Source: Symsagittifera roscoffensis
Taxonomy: Eukaryota; Xenacoelomorpha; Acoela; Convolutidae
Assembly: GCF_963678635.1 (NCBI RefSeq)
Contig: NC_087070.1
Span: 46,421,467-46,481,466, forward strand
Direction: 5' to 3'
Length of the DNA stretch: 60,000 nucleotides
Of the stretch, positions 1 through 10,378 are shown piece after piece. Under the pieces are notes generated by a model that saw nothing but the letters and a program-made list of their open reading frames with translations, was not told where the DNA came from and did not search any database. How positions within the stretch are numbered: position 1 is the stretch's first letter; every line of letters begins with the position of its first letter. A program made the translations under genes and the position numbers.

Positions 1-3000
1 AGGTTCGCTTCTCCTCCTCAGCTAACAGAAACAGTCGAAGTTTCTCCTCGACTGTTTAGGGGAAAAAGCGCTGCAAAATTGCGCCTACAAAAAAGAGCAA
101 ATGGAAACGTCTGTGTCGCTAAACTGCAGGAGATCAAAGTGGACACAACTAAGGAGGCATGTCTGATTCTTGAAGCTTGTAGGAGGAAGGTTCGCTTCTC
201 CTCCTCAGCTAAGAATCAGAGGGGTCATTGTGTCTTTACCATCAAGTTGGCGAAAGTGTACGAGAACTCAGGAGGCCTGTCAGATCCTGGAAGCTGGTAA
301 GAGGAATATGCGCTTCTGCTCCACAGCAAAGAATCAGAGGTGTGCGAGAGGTGTGCCAAAGTGTGCGAGAGTGAAACGACGGCTAGTACGTTATCGTTGT
401 GTGACTTGGCCTGCTGTACCCGATTACAGAACATGAAACAGTCGAAGTTTGTTGTTTAGGGGAAAAAGCGCTGCAAAATTGCGCCTACAAAAAAGAGCAA
501 ATGGAAACGTCTGTGTCGCTAAACTGCAGGAGATCAAAGTGGACACAACTAAGGAGGCATGTCTGATTCTTGAAGCTTGTAGGAGGAAGGTTCGCTTCTC
601 CTCCTCAGCTAACAGAAACAGTCGAAGTTTCTCCTCGACTGTTTAGGGGAAAAAGCGCTGCAAAATTGCGCCTACAAAAAAGAGCAAATGGAAACGTCTG
701 TGTCGCTAAACTGCAGGAGATCAAAGTGGACACAACTAAGGAGGCATGTCTGATTCTTGAAGCTTGTAGGAGGAAGGTTCGCTTCTCCTCCTCAGCTAAG
801 AATCAGAGGGGTCATTGTGTCTTTACCATCAAGTTGGCGAAAGTGTACGAGAACTCAGGAGGCCTGTCAGATCCTGGAAGCTGGTAAGAGGAATATGCGC
901 TTCTGCTCCACAGCAAAGAATCAGAGGTGTGCGAGAGGTGTGCCAAAGTGTGCGAGAGTGAAACGACGGCTAGTACGTTATCGTTGTGTGACTTGGCCTG
1001 CTGTACCCGATTACAGAACATGAAACAGTCGAGGTTTGTTGTTTAGGGGAAAAAGCGCTGCAAAATTGCGCCTACAAAAAAGAGCAAATGGAAACGTCTG
1101 TGTCGCTAAACTGCAGGAGATCAAAGTGGACACAACTAAGGAGGCATGTCTGATTCTTGAAGCTTGTAGGAGGAAGGTTCGCTTCTCCTCCTCAGCTAAC
1201 AGAAACAGTCGAAGTTTCTCCTCGACTGTTTAGGGGAAAAAGCGCTGCAAAATTGCGCCTACAAAAAAGAGCAAATGGAAACGTCTGTGTCGCTAAACTG
1301 CAGGAGATCAAAGTGGACACAACTAAGGAGGCATGTCTGATTCTTGAAGCTTGTAGGAGGAAGGTTCGCTTCTCCTCCTCAGCTAAGAATCAGAGGGGTC
1401 ATTGTGTCTTTACCATCAAGTTGGCGAAAGTGTACGAGAACTCAGGAGGCCTGTCAGATCCTGGAAGCTGGTAAGAGGAATATGCGCTTCTGCTCCACAG
1501 CAAAGAATCAGAGGTGTGCGAGAGGTGTGCCAAAGTGTGCGAGAGTGAAACGACGGCTAGTACGTTATCGTTGTGTGACTTGGCCTGCTGTACCCGATTA
1601 CAGAACATGAAACAGTCGAAGTTTGTTGTTTAGGGGAAAAAGCGCTGCAAAATTGCGCCTACAAAAAAGAGCAAATGGAAACGTCTGTGTCGCTAAACTG
1701 CAGGAGATCAAAGTGGACACAACTAAGGAGGCATGTCTGATTCTTGAAGCTTGTAGGAGGAAGGTTCGCTTCTCCTCCTCAGCTAACAGAAACAGTCGAA
1801 GTTTCTCCTCGACTGTTTAGGGGAAAAAGCGCTGCAAAATTGCGCCTACAAAAAAGAGCAAATGGAAACGTCTGTGTCGCTAAACTGCAGGAGATCAAAG
1901 TGGACACAACTAAGGAGGCATGTCTGATTCTTGAAGCTTGTAGGAGGAAGGTTCGCTTCTCCTCCTCAGCTAAGAATCAGAGGGGTCATTGTGTCTTTAC
2001 CATCAAGTTGGCGAAAGTGTACGAGAACTCAGGAGGCCTGTCAGATCCTGGAAGCTGGTAAGAGGAATATGCGCTTCTGCTCCACAGCAAAGAATCAGAG
2101 GTGTGCGAGAGGTGTGCCAAAGTGTGCGAGAGTGAAACGACGGCTAGTACGTTATCGTTGTGTGACTTGGCCTGCTGTACCCGATTACAGAACATGAAAC
2201 AGTCGAAGTTTGTTGTTTAGGGGAAAAAGCGCTGCAAAATTGCGCCTACAAAAAAGAGCAAATGGAAACGTCTGTGTCGCTAAACTGCAGGAGATCAAAG
2301 TGGACACAACTAAGGAGGCATGTCTGATTCTTGAAGCTTGTAGGAGGAAGGTTCGCTTCTCCTCCTCAGCTAACAGAAACAGTCGAAGTTTCTCCTCGAC
2401 TGTTTAGGGGAAAAAGCGCTGCAAAATTGCGCCTACAAAAAAGAGCAAATGGAAACGTCTGTGTCGCTAAACTGCAGGAGATCAAAGTGGACACAACTAA
2501 GGAGGCATGTCTGATTCTTGAAGCTTGTAGGAGGAAGGTTCGCTTCTCCTCCTCAGCTAAGAATCAGAGGGGTCATTGTGTCTTTACCATCAAGTTGGCG
2601 AAAGTGTACGAGAACTCAGGAGGCCTGTCAGATCCTGGAAGCTGGTAAGAGGAATATGCGCTTCTGCTCCACAGCAAAGAATCAGAGGTGTGCGAGAGGT
2701 GTGCCAAAGTGTGCGAGAGTGAAACGACGGCTAGTACGTTATCGTTGTGTGACTTGGCCTGCTGTACCCGATTACAGAACATGAAACAGTCGAAGTTTGT
2801 TGTTTAGGGGAAAAAGCGCTGCAAAATTGCGCCTACAAAAAAGAGCAAATGGAAACGTCTGTGTCGCTAAACTGCAGGAGATCAAAGTGGACACAACTAA
2901 GGAGGCATGTCTGATTCTTGAAGCTTGTAGGAGGAAGGTTCGCTTCTCCTCCTCAGCTAACAGAAACAGTCGAAGTTTCTCCTCGACTGTTTAGGGGAAA

Positions 3001-3036
3001 AAGCGCTGCAAAATTGCGCCTACAAAAAAGAGCAAA
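1..3036 (+). repeat. 587-bp higher-order tandem array made of kinesin motor exon
   Basis: The same sequence recurs every 587 bp (for example at 449, 1036, 1623, 2210 and 2797) with only scattered single-base differences, such as a/g near 1032. The window starts inside the array. Each unit holds two versions of the same kinesin-like exon start (...GNVCVAKLQEIKV... then EACLILEACRRKVRF). One version is cut off at the Ser-rich stretch. The other continues through NQRGHCVFTIKLAKVYE into a piece of the 221-bp type repeat found further right. Because 587 is not a multiple of 3, the frame changes between units, so the array does not encode a repeat protein. The right end joins unrelated sequence at a shared AGAGCA (about 3,031). 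Confidence 0.9.
29..57. repeat. 10-bp inverted repeat (fold-back) inside the 587-bp unit
   Basis: AAACAGTCGA (29-38) and TCGACTGTTT (48-57) are perfect inverted copies around a 9-base loop. The structure recurs in every 587-bp unit. The less altered exon copies at 5,826 and 15,366 have AAACAGTCGA followed by TTTGTTGTTTAG and lack the second arm, so the palindrome looks like a later change specific to this array. Confidence 0.8.
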
Positions 3037-3190
3037 GTAAGCTAGGAGAAAACATTTCAGTCAAACGGAACGAAAACATTCTAGACTAGAAAGTTGAGAA
3101 CGAAAGAAGTACTAGACACGTCATCCAATGGCTGCCATAGCAACCAAATCGTTCAGAACGGAAAATATTTCAACCGTAACGGAATGGATC
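3037..3190 (+). repeat. Shared block following the kinesin array (four copies in window)
   Basis: The sequence beginning GTAAGCTAGGAGAAAA and ending near CGTAACGGAATGGATCGAC occurs here and again near 5,037, 11,648 and 14,576. It marks the left edge of non-kinesin DNA that was duplicated together with the arrays. Its function is unknown. Confidence 0.8.
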
Positions 3191-3486
3191 GACTATCACG
3201 TCCGTCAACGCAGCAAAACAACAGCCCATCAAAGCAAACAAACAGTTTCACTCATATTCAACTCAGAAATCAGCTGGTAGAAATCTCAGAAAAAGCAAAC
3301 GAATGTAAAATGAGCAATCAACAGAAGCCGTATGATTGGTGGTCAGAAGCGCACGAAGAAAGATGGAGGGTAAAAAGTCGAGACGAGAGCCTAATAAAAG
3401 CACGCTGGACCAGAGCTATGAGCAATGCGAATGGAGTATCAGAGGAAGAAGAGGCAACGGAAACCCTCCAAAGACACGAAAATTAA
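3094..3486 (+). other. Unrecognised 130-codon open frame
   Basis: An ATG-started frame of 130 codons begins inside the shared block and runs into sequence found only here. The product would be hydrophilic and rich in Ser, Asn, Glu and Arg, with a Trp-containing stretch (YDWWSEAHEERWR). No family was recognised. The first third is also present in three other places where the frame is not maintained, which argues against a functional gene. It may be part of the LTR-retrotransposon remnant immediately downstream. Confidence 0.2.
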
Positions 3487-3809
3487 TTAGGGGAGAAGAA
3501 AGAACATAAATAGTTCAGAAAGCGGAACGAGGCAACCGCAACACAGATTCAAATGCGACCTGACCAATGAGGAGCAAAGAATAAAGGACAATCAGCCACT
3601 CAGTAATAACCCAGTAGAGATCAAACAGGGAAACTCTGGACAAATTGAGGACGTCCACACAAGGCCCAAAACAGGTGACAACTACCAAAGAAAATAACGA
3701 GGACCCTCACTCAAAAAATTAGTTTCATAGAACCACCACGCATTAGCCATGTGTCACGGAAGGATAGTTTCCGACTGTCAGAGCAGCTCGGTGAAGGAAG
3801 CCTTTCTAA
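3487..3809. other. No recognisable gene; probably decayed retroelement
   Basis: There is no long open frame. The sequence is A-rich on the + strand and leads into the pol-like fragment that starts near 3,810, so it is probably more of the same decayed element. No terminal repeats were found. Confidence 0.3.
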
Positions 3810-3873
3810 TCCATCGAGATATTCGGCAAAAAGCTACTTGTTGAACTTATATCTGAAGTCGCGTTGATGGACA

Positions 3874-4422
3874 CAGGGCTTGGTAAAAGTCAATTGGTGA
3901 CCAATTAATTGCATTTAATTGGATGCAATTATTTGACTTCTTTGTTTTTCCAATTTTTGACTATTGACAAAATCCGCCAATTAATTGCAATTAATTGAAG
4001 GTTTGCAAACTTTGAAATTTATATGATTTTTTCTTTGAAATGTAAAGCTATTATTGATTTCGTAGTAACAAGCCTTCTTAAAAAAAAGTGTACAAAGAAA
4101 TCAGCGAACAGTGTTTATCAAGATGTACAATATTTGAGGCCAACTTCCAACATGGCAGAAAGATTTTTCAGCAAAGCGGGATTTGCTTTTGGTGACTTAC
4201 GACAGAGTATTTTGCCGATGAACCTTGAAATGCGGCTGTTCCTGAATGCTGAATGTTAACAATTAGTTTTGGTCGGAAACTGACGTTGCTAAAGCTATGA
4301 ATGAGACCCAATTAATTGATAATTGACAAAGCTTGAGCAAACAATTCAATTAATTGACAATCTTTTTGTCAATTAACAAGTAATTGACTTTTTGTCTACC
4401 AATTGACTTTTACCAACCCCTG
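3874..4422 (+). mobile_element. Non-autonomous hAT transposon (549 bp) with transposase C-terminal relic
   Basis: The left end CAGGGCTTGGTAAAAGTCAA and the inverted right end (CAGGGGTTGGTAAAAGTCAA when reverse-complemented, ending at 4,422) match at all but one of the first 24 bases. A perfect 8-bp target duplication flanks them. The subterminal regions are dense in AATTAATTG/CAATTAATT motifs on both sides, which could be transposase binding sites. The interior keeps the last part of a hAT transposase gene (see 4,023-4,259). Most of the transposase, including the zinc finger and catalytic core, is missing, so the element can only have moved with a transposase supplied from elsewhere. Confidence 0.92.
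4023..4259 (+). pseudogene. hAT transposase C-terminal dimerisation domain fragment
   Basis: This 78-codon frame ends with TAA at 4,257-4,259. The segment LRPTSNMAERFFSKAGFAFG followed by DLRQSILPMNLEMRLFLNA matches the conserved hAT C-terminal block: (L/V)xPTSxxxERxFSxAG, then D/R-R-(S)-L-P-N-E-LFL. This block mediates transposase dimerisation. Nothing upstream of it resembles the BED finger or the DDE residues, so only the tail survives. It lies within an element with intact ends and is not an active gene. Confidence 0.85.
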
Positions 4423-4561
4423 GATGGACAGACTCAAAAGAATGGTGGAAACAAATAAACAGGGGTTTGAGCTCAAAGGAACGTACTCTAACCCACACTG
4501 GAACCAGTTGGCAGTGGTCGACAACTGCATCTTCTTAGTTGACAATTGTCTTGCGGTTTAA

Positions 4562-5185
4562 GTGCAACTAATTCCAGCAGTCATGAAGTTGAAACAGTGG
4601 GCACTCGGGTCAAGAAGTAAGGGAGGGTGTGCCACGATACCTAGTGGCCCCACATGTACAAGGATGGTAAGAACGCTAAATACCTAACACTAAAAAACGC
4701 CTCAAAACTTTTACTAATGTTGACGCAGCCGGGCTAAGAATTACAACTAGATTATGTGGGGCGTTTTTTGGTGTTATGTGAGGCGTTTTTATGGGTTATA
4801 TTTTGTGGGCTAAAGGCATGTACAGAACACTTAACCATTCTGTTTCCTGGATGATATTTTAATTTTGTCTAAAGGGGAAGACTTAGCAAGAAAAGCTAGT
4901 GGGCAAACTTACAAAAAATCTCGAAAAAAAATTAAGCGTTATAGGTTTCGAAATGCTGGCCCCAATCTGAAAAAGACGAAAAGATTGTAGATATGTCTAT
5001 TGAGATAGATACGTCTATTGAATCAATTAACAGAGCAGTAAGCTAGGAGAAAACATTTCAGTCAAACGGAACGAAAACATTCTAGAAAGTTGAGAACGAA
5101 AGAAGTACTAGACACGTCATCCAATGGCTGCCATAGCAACCAAATCGTTCAGAACGGAAAATAGTTCAACCGTAACGGAATGGAT
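4562..5185 (+). repeat. Duplicated block with CGCCTC hairpin and short basic frame
   Basis: This block is nearly identical to 11,180-11,795 and 14,099-14,718, and a fragment recurs at 17,040-17,151. It includes AAAAAACGCCTCA at 4,692-4,704 and its inverse TGAGGCGTTTTT at 4,779-4,790, which could pair as a stem around about 74 bases. It also contains a short Lys/Arg-rich frame (4,871-4,990, YKKSRKKIKRYRFR). That frame is open in two copies and shifted by one A in the third (near 14,462). No known gene was recognised. Confidence 0.75.
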
Positions 5186-5252
5186 CGACAACTCAGCGTA
5201 TACATAGTGCGTTCCGGGGAGTTCGGCGTGGGTTCGATTCTCACCTAAGTCG
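5186..5252 (+). other. tRNA-like sequence (pseudo-tRNA or SINE head), copy 1
   Basis: GTGGGTTCGATTCTCAC (5,228-5,244) forms a T-arm: a 5-bp stem with one G-U pair and the TTCGATT loop, matching the pol III B box GGTTCGANNCC. Upstream, ACTCAGCG resembles an A box. CGAC at the 5' end can pair with GTCG at 5,249-5,252. The whole is about 67 nt, and the D and anticodon arms are not convincing, so it is more likely a tRNA-derived repeat than a working tRNA. A second copy is at 14,722. Confidence 0.5.
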
Positions 5253-5848
5253 TTTCATTTGAGAGTCCTATTTGAGCCGAACCTGACAGAACATAAAATG
5301 CTAATATTTTAATCGGTTCAAAATTGGTTTGCAATTGAGTATCTGTTAATTAAACTGCGTGAACTAAGTATGAACTCATTGTGAAAAAACACATAAATCA
5401 CACAAATCAGGGCATGAACAAGCCCACTTTTTAACTTGATACGTGTAATGTTGTTGCTAATTCCGTGCAATAAAAATTACTAAAATTCGTTGTTTATTGA
5501 TTCTCTTGAATAAAACCGATTCTGTTTCCTGTTTTTATAAGTTATGAAAAAGTTATAAAAAAGGCCAGAATAAGTGCAGGTTGCTTCAGGAGAAAAGATA
5601 TTTTCGAGTTTCAGAAAAATTAGCAAAAAATGAAAAGAATGTTCTGACTCATGGATGAAACAGCGTTGCTCAGTGAAAAGTTAACTGAACGGCTACCATA
5701 TTGGTTGTTTGGCCCTTCGACAAATAGTCGTAATGTTAGTGGCTTTAAAGCACGAATCTAGTTTTAATTCAATATTGCTCAAATCCTAGTTTTTTTCTCG
5801 TTTTGTGACTTGGCTGGCGTCGAGAAACAGTCGAAGTTTGTTGTTTAG
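5253..5848 (+). repeat. Unique-looking flank leading into kinesin exon (copy of 14,789-15,390)
   Basis: This stretch is AT-rich and non-coding, and nearly identical to 14,789-15,390. It ends in TTTGTTGTTTAG, a plausible splice acceptor, directly before the kinesin exon at 5,849. It probably represents the intron upstream of that exon in the original gene. No other feature was seen in it. Confidence 0.6.
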
Positions 5849-6121
5849 GGGAAAAAGCGCTGCGAACTTGCGATTACAAAAAAGGGCAAACGGAAGCGTT
5901 TGTGTTGATAAACTGCGGGAGATCGAAGGAGGCCTGTCAGATGCTGGAAGCTGGTAAGAGGAATATGCGCTTCTGCTCCACAGCAAAGAATCAGAGGTCC
6001 CCGAGGGGTCATTGTATCTTCAATATCAAGTTGGCCAAAGTGTGCGAGAGTGAAACGACGGCTAGTACGTTATCGTTGTGTGACTTGGCCTGCTGTACCC
6101 GATTACAGAACATGTGCACTT
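5849..6121 (+). pseudogene. Kinesin-6-like motor exon, founder copy of the 221-bp array
   Basis: The copy is bounded by TTTGTTGTTTAG on the left and CTT|GTAAGTTT on the right. The frame contains EACQMLEAGKRNMRFCSTAK, then NQRSPRGHCIFNIKLAKV, then TLSLCDLACCTRLQNMC. This follows the order of a kinesin motor: the helix before switch I, the NxxSSRSHSxFxIKL switch-I block, then the LSLVDLAGSER switch-II block. The repeat units downstream have lost the GHCIFNIKL part; this copy still has it, so it is the closest thing to the parent of the array. DLAG is DLAC and SSRSH is SPRGH, so ATP hydrolysis residues are not intact. Confidence 0.8.
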
Positions 6122-9100
6122 GTAAGTTTATTTTAAAAAAACTGCGGGAGATCGAAGTAGACTCGACTCAGGAGGCCTGTCAGATCCTGGAAGCTGGTAA
6201 GAGGAATATGCGATTCTGCTCCACAGCAAAGAATCAGAGGTGTGCGAGAGGTGTGCCAAAGTGTGCGAGAGTGAAACGACGGCTAGTACGTTATCGTTGT
6301 GTGACTTGGCCTGCTGTACCCGATTACAGAACATGTGCACTTGTAAGTTTATTTTAAAAAAACTGCGGGAGATCGAAGTAGACTCGACTCAGGAGGCCTG
6401 TCAGATCCTGGAAGCTGGTAAGAGGAATATGCGCTTCTGCTCCACAGCAAAGAATCAGAGGTGTGCGAGAGGTGTGCCAAAGTGTGCGAGAGTGAAACGA
6501 CGGCTAGTACGTTATCGTTGTGTGACTTGGCCTGCTGTACCCGATTACAGAACATGTGCACTTGTAAGTTTATTTTAAAAAAACTGCGGGAGATCGAAGT
6601 AGACTCGACTCAGGAGGCCTGTCAGATCCTGGAAGCTGGTAAGAGGAATATGCGCTTCTGCTCCACAGCAAAGAATCAGAGGTGTGCGAGAGGTGTGCCA
6701 AAGTGTGCGAGAGTGAAACGACGGCTAGTACGTTATCGTTGTGTGACTTGGCCTGCTGTACCCGATTACAGAACATGTGCACTTGTAAGTTTATTTAAAA
6801 AAAACTGCGGGAGATCGAAGTAGACTCGACTCAGGAGGCCTGTCAGATCCTGGAAGCTGGTAAGAGGAATATGCGCTTCTGCTCCACAGCAAAGAATCAG
6901 AGGTGTGCGAGAGGTGTGCCAAAGTGTGCGAGAGTGAAACGACGGCTAGTACGTTATCGTTGTGTGACTTGGCCTGCTGTACCCGATTACAGAACATGTG
7001 CACTTGTAAGTTTATTTTAAAAAAACTGCGGGAGATCGAAGTAGACTCGACTCAGGAGGCCTGTCAGATCCTGGAAGCTGGTAAGAGGAATATGCGCTTC
7101 TGCTCCACAGCAAAGAATCAGAGGTGTGCGAGAGGTGTGCCAAAGTGTGCGAGAGTGAAACGACGGCTAGTACGTTATCGTTGTGTGACTTGGCCTGCTG
7201 TACCCGATTACAGAACATGGGCACTTGTAAGTTTATTTTAAAAAAACTGCGGGAGATCGAAGTAGACTCGACTCAGGAGGCCTGTCAGATCCTGGAAGCT
7301 GGTAAGAGGAATATGCGCTTCTGCTCCACAGCAAAGAATCAGAGGTGTGCGAGAGGTGTGCCAAAGTGTGCGAGAGTGAAACGACGGCTAGTACGTTATC
7401 GTTGTGTGACTTGGCCTGCTGTACCCGATTACAGAACATGTGCACTTGTAAGTTTATTTTAAAAAAACTGCGGGAGATCGAAGTAGACTCGACTCAGGAG
7501 GCCTGTCAGATCCTGGAAGCTGGTAAGAGGAATATGCGCTTCTGCTCCACAGCAAAGAATCAGAGGTGTGCGAGAGGTGTGCCAAAGTGTGCGAGAGTGA
7601 AACGACGGCTAGTACGTTATCGTTGTGTGACTTGGCCTGCTGTACCCGATTACAGAACATGTGCACTTGTAAGTTTATTTTAAAAAAACTGCGGGAGATC
7701 GAAGTAGACTCGACTCAGGAGGCCTGTCAGATCCTGGAAGCTGGTAAGAGGAATATGCGCTTCTGCTCCACAGCAAAGAATCAGAGGTGTGCGAGAGGTG
7801 TGCCAAAGTGTGCGAGAGTGAAACGACGGCTAGTACGTTATCGTTGTGTGACTTGGCCTGCTGTACCCGATTACAGAACATGTGCACTTGTAAGTTTATT
7901 TTAAAAAAACTGCGGGAGATCGAAGTAGACTCGACTCAGGAGGCCTGTCAGATCCTGGAAGCTGGTAAGAGGAATATGCGCTTCTGCTCCACAGCAAAGA
8001 ATCAGAGGTGTGCCAAAGTGTGCGAGAGTGAAACGACGGCTAGTACGTTATCGTTGTGTGACTTGGCCTGCTGTACCCGATTACAGAACATGTGCACTTG
8101 TAAGTTTATTTTAAAAAAACTGCGAGAGATCGAAGTAGACTAGACTCAGGAGGCTTGTCAGATCCTGGAAGCTGGTAAGAGGAATATGCGCTTCTGCTCC
8201 ACAGCAAAGAATCAGAGGTGTGCGAGAGGTGTGCCAAAGTGTGCGAGAGTGAAACGACGGCTAGTACGTTATCGTTGTGTGACTTGGCCTGCTGTACCCG
8301 ATTACAGAACATGTGCACTTGTAAGTTTATTTTAAAAAAACTGCGGGAGATCGAAGTAGACTCGACTCAGGAGGCCTGTCAGATCCTGGAAGCTGGTAAG
8401 AGGAATATGCGCTTCTGCTCCACAGCAAAGAATCAGAGGTGTGCGAGAGGTGTGCCAAAGTGTGCGAGAGTGAAACGACGGCTAGTACGTTATCGTTGTG
8501 TGACTTGGCCTGCTGTACCCGATTACAGAACATGTGCACTTGTAAGTTTATTTTAAAAAAACTGCGGGAGATCGAAGTAGACTCGACTCAGGAGGCCTGT
8601 CAGATCCTGGAAGCTGGTAAGAGGAATATGCGCTTCTGCTCCACAGCAAAGAATCAGAGGTGTGCGAGAGGTGTGCCAAAGTGTGCGAGAGTGAAACGAC
8701 GGCTAGTACGTTATCGTTGTGTGACTTGGCCTGCTGTACCCGATTACAGAACATGGGCACTTGTAAGTTTATTTTAAAAAAACTGCGGGAGATCGAAGTA
8801 GACTCGACTCAGGAGGCCTGTCAGATCCTGGAAGCTGGTAAGAGGAATATGCGCTTCTGCTCCACAGCAAAGAATCAGAGGTGTGCGAGAGGTGTGCCAA
8901 AGTGTGCGAGAGTGAAACGACGGCTAGTACGTTATCGTTGTGTGACTTGGCCTGCTGTACCCGATTACAGAACATGTGCACTTGTAAGTTTATTTTAAAA
9001 AAACTGCGGGAGATCGAAGTAGACTCGACTCAGGAGGCCTGTCAGATCCTGGAAGCTGGTAAGAGGAATATGCGCTTCTGCTCCACAGCAAAGAATCAGA

Positions 9101-10378
9101 GGTGTGCGAGAGGTGTGCCAATGTGCGCGAGAGTGAAACGACGGCTAGTACGTTATCGTTGTGTGACTTGGCCTGCTGTACCCGATTACAGAACATGTGC
9201 ACTTGTAAGTTTATTTTAAAAAAACTGCGGGAGATCGAAGTAGACTCGACTCAGGAGGCCTGTCAGATCCTGGAAGCTGGTAAGAGGAATATGCGCTTCT
9301 GCTCCACAGCAAAGAATCAGAGGTGTGCGAGAGGTGTGCCAAAGTGTGCGAGAGTGAAACGACGGCTAGTACGTTATCGTTGTGTGACTTGGCCTGCTGT
9401 ACCCGATTACAGAACATGTGCACTTGTAAGTTTATTTAAAAAAAACTGCGGGAGATCGAAGTAGACTCGACTCAGGAGGCCTGTCAGATCCTGGAAGCTG
9501 GTAAGAGGAATATGCGCTTCTGCTCCACAGCAAAGAATCAGAGGTGTGCGAGAGGTGTGCCAAAGTGTGCGAGAGTGAAACGACGGCTAGTACGTTATCG
9601 TTGTGTGACTTGGCCTGCTGTACCCGATTACAGAACATGTGCACTTGTAAGTTTATTTTAAAAAAACTGCGGGAGATCGAAGTAGACTCGACTCAGGAGG
9701 CCTGTCAGATCCTGGAAGCTGGTAAGAGGAATATGCGCTTCTGCTCCACAGCAAAGAATCAGAGGTGTGCGAGAGGTGTGCCAAAGTGTGCGAGAGTGAA
9801 ACGACGGCTAGTACGTTATCGTTGTGTGACTTGGCCTGCTGTACCCGATTACAGAACATGTGCACTTGTAAGTTTATTTTAAAAAAACTGCGGGAGATCG
9901 AAGTAGACTCGACTCAGGAGGCCTGTCAGATCCTGGAAGCTGGTAAGAGGAATATGCGCTTCTGCTCCACAGCAAAGAATCAGAGGTGTGCGAGAGGTGT
10001 GCCAAAGTGTGCGAGAGTGAAACGACGGCTAGTACGTTATCGTTGTGTGACTTGGCCTGCTGTACCCGATTACAGAACATGTGCACTTGTAAGTTTATTT
10101 TAAAAAAACTGCGGGAGATCGAAGTAGACTCGACTCAGGAGGCCTGTCAGATCCTGGAAGCTGGTAAGAGGAATATGCGCTTCTGCTCCACAGCAAAGAA
10201 TCAGAGGTGTGCGAGAGGTGTGCCAAAGTGTGCGAGAGTGAAACAACGGCTAGTACGTTATCGTTGTGTGACTTGGCCTGCTGTACCCGATTACAGAACA
10301 TGTGCACTTGTAAGTTTATTTTAAGAAAACTGCGGGAGATCGAAGTAGACTCGACTCAGGAGGCCTGTCAGATCCTGG
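6122..10378 (+). repeat. 221-bp tandem array derived from a kinesin motor exon
   Basis: About 19 near-identical units with a 221-bp period run head to tail (unit landmarks at 6128, 6349, 6570 ... 10316). Each unit reads KLREIEVDSTQEACQILEAG, then KRNMRFCSTAKNQR, then CAKVCESETTASTLSLCDLA, followed by a GTAAGTTT donor and an A-run that leads straight into the next unit. The period is 73 codons plus 2 bases, so translation shifts frame in each unit and terminates. Variant units carry ACATGGGCAC (7,215; 8,751), AATGTGCGCG (9,120) or TTTATTTAAAAAAAAC (6,791; 9,432). One unit near 8,000 is about 210 bp. Open frames on the opposite strand are shadows. Confidence 0.93.

Larger units (their letters stand above)
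3866..4430. repeat. 8-bp target-site duplication GATGGACA flanking the hAT element
   Basis: GATGGACA occurs at 3,866-3,873 and again at 4,423-4,430, directly abutting the two CAGGG-type ends. Eight-base duplications are the hallmark of hAT transposition. Confidence 0.92.
3810..4561 (+). pseudogene. LTR-retrotransposon pol remnant interrupted by a hAT element
   Basis: Reading 3,810-3,873 and continuing at 4,431-4,561 (removing the inserted hAT element and one copy of its 8-bp target duplication) gives one uninterrupted 64-codon frame ending in TAA. It contains the phrase KGTYSNPHWNQLAVVDNCIF. This resembles the segment between RNase H and integrase in metazoan Ty3/Gypsy or BEL/Pao polyproteins. 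That family assignment is from memory of the pattern and is moderate. No protease, RT core or integrase catalytic motif remains. The frame being restored after removal is independent support for the insertion event. Confidence 0.5.

Noticed and set aside
5186-5252. Functional tRNA gene
   Set aside because: T-arm is good but D and anticodon arms do not form and total length is short.
6122-10378. Possible CRISPR array or repeat-protein gene
   Set aside because: Units are 221 bp with no unique spacers, the frame shifts every unit, and the sequence is an exon of a eukaryotic motor protein.
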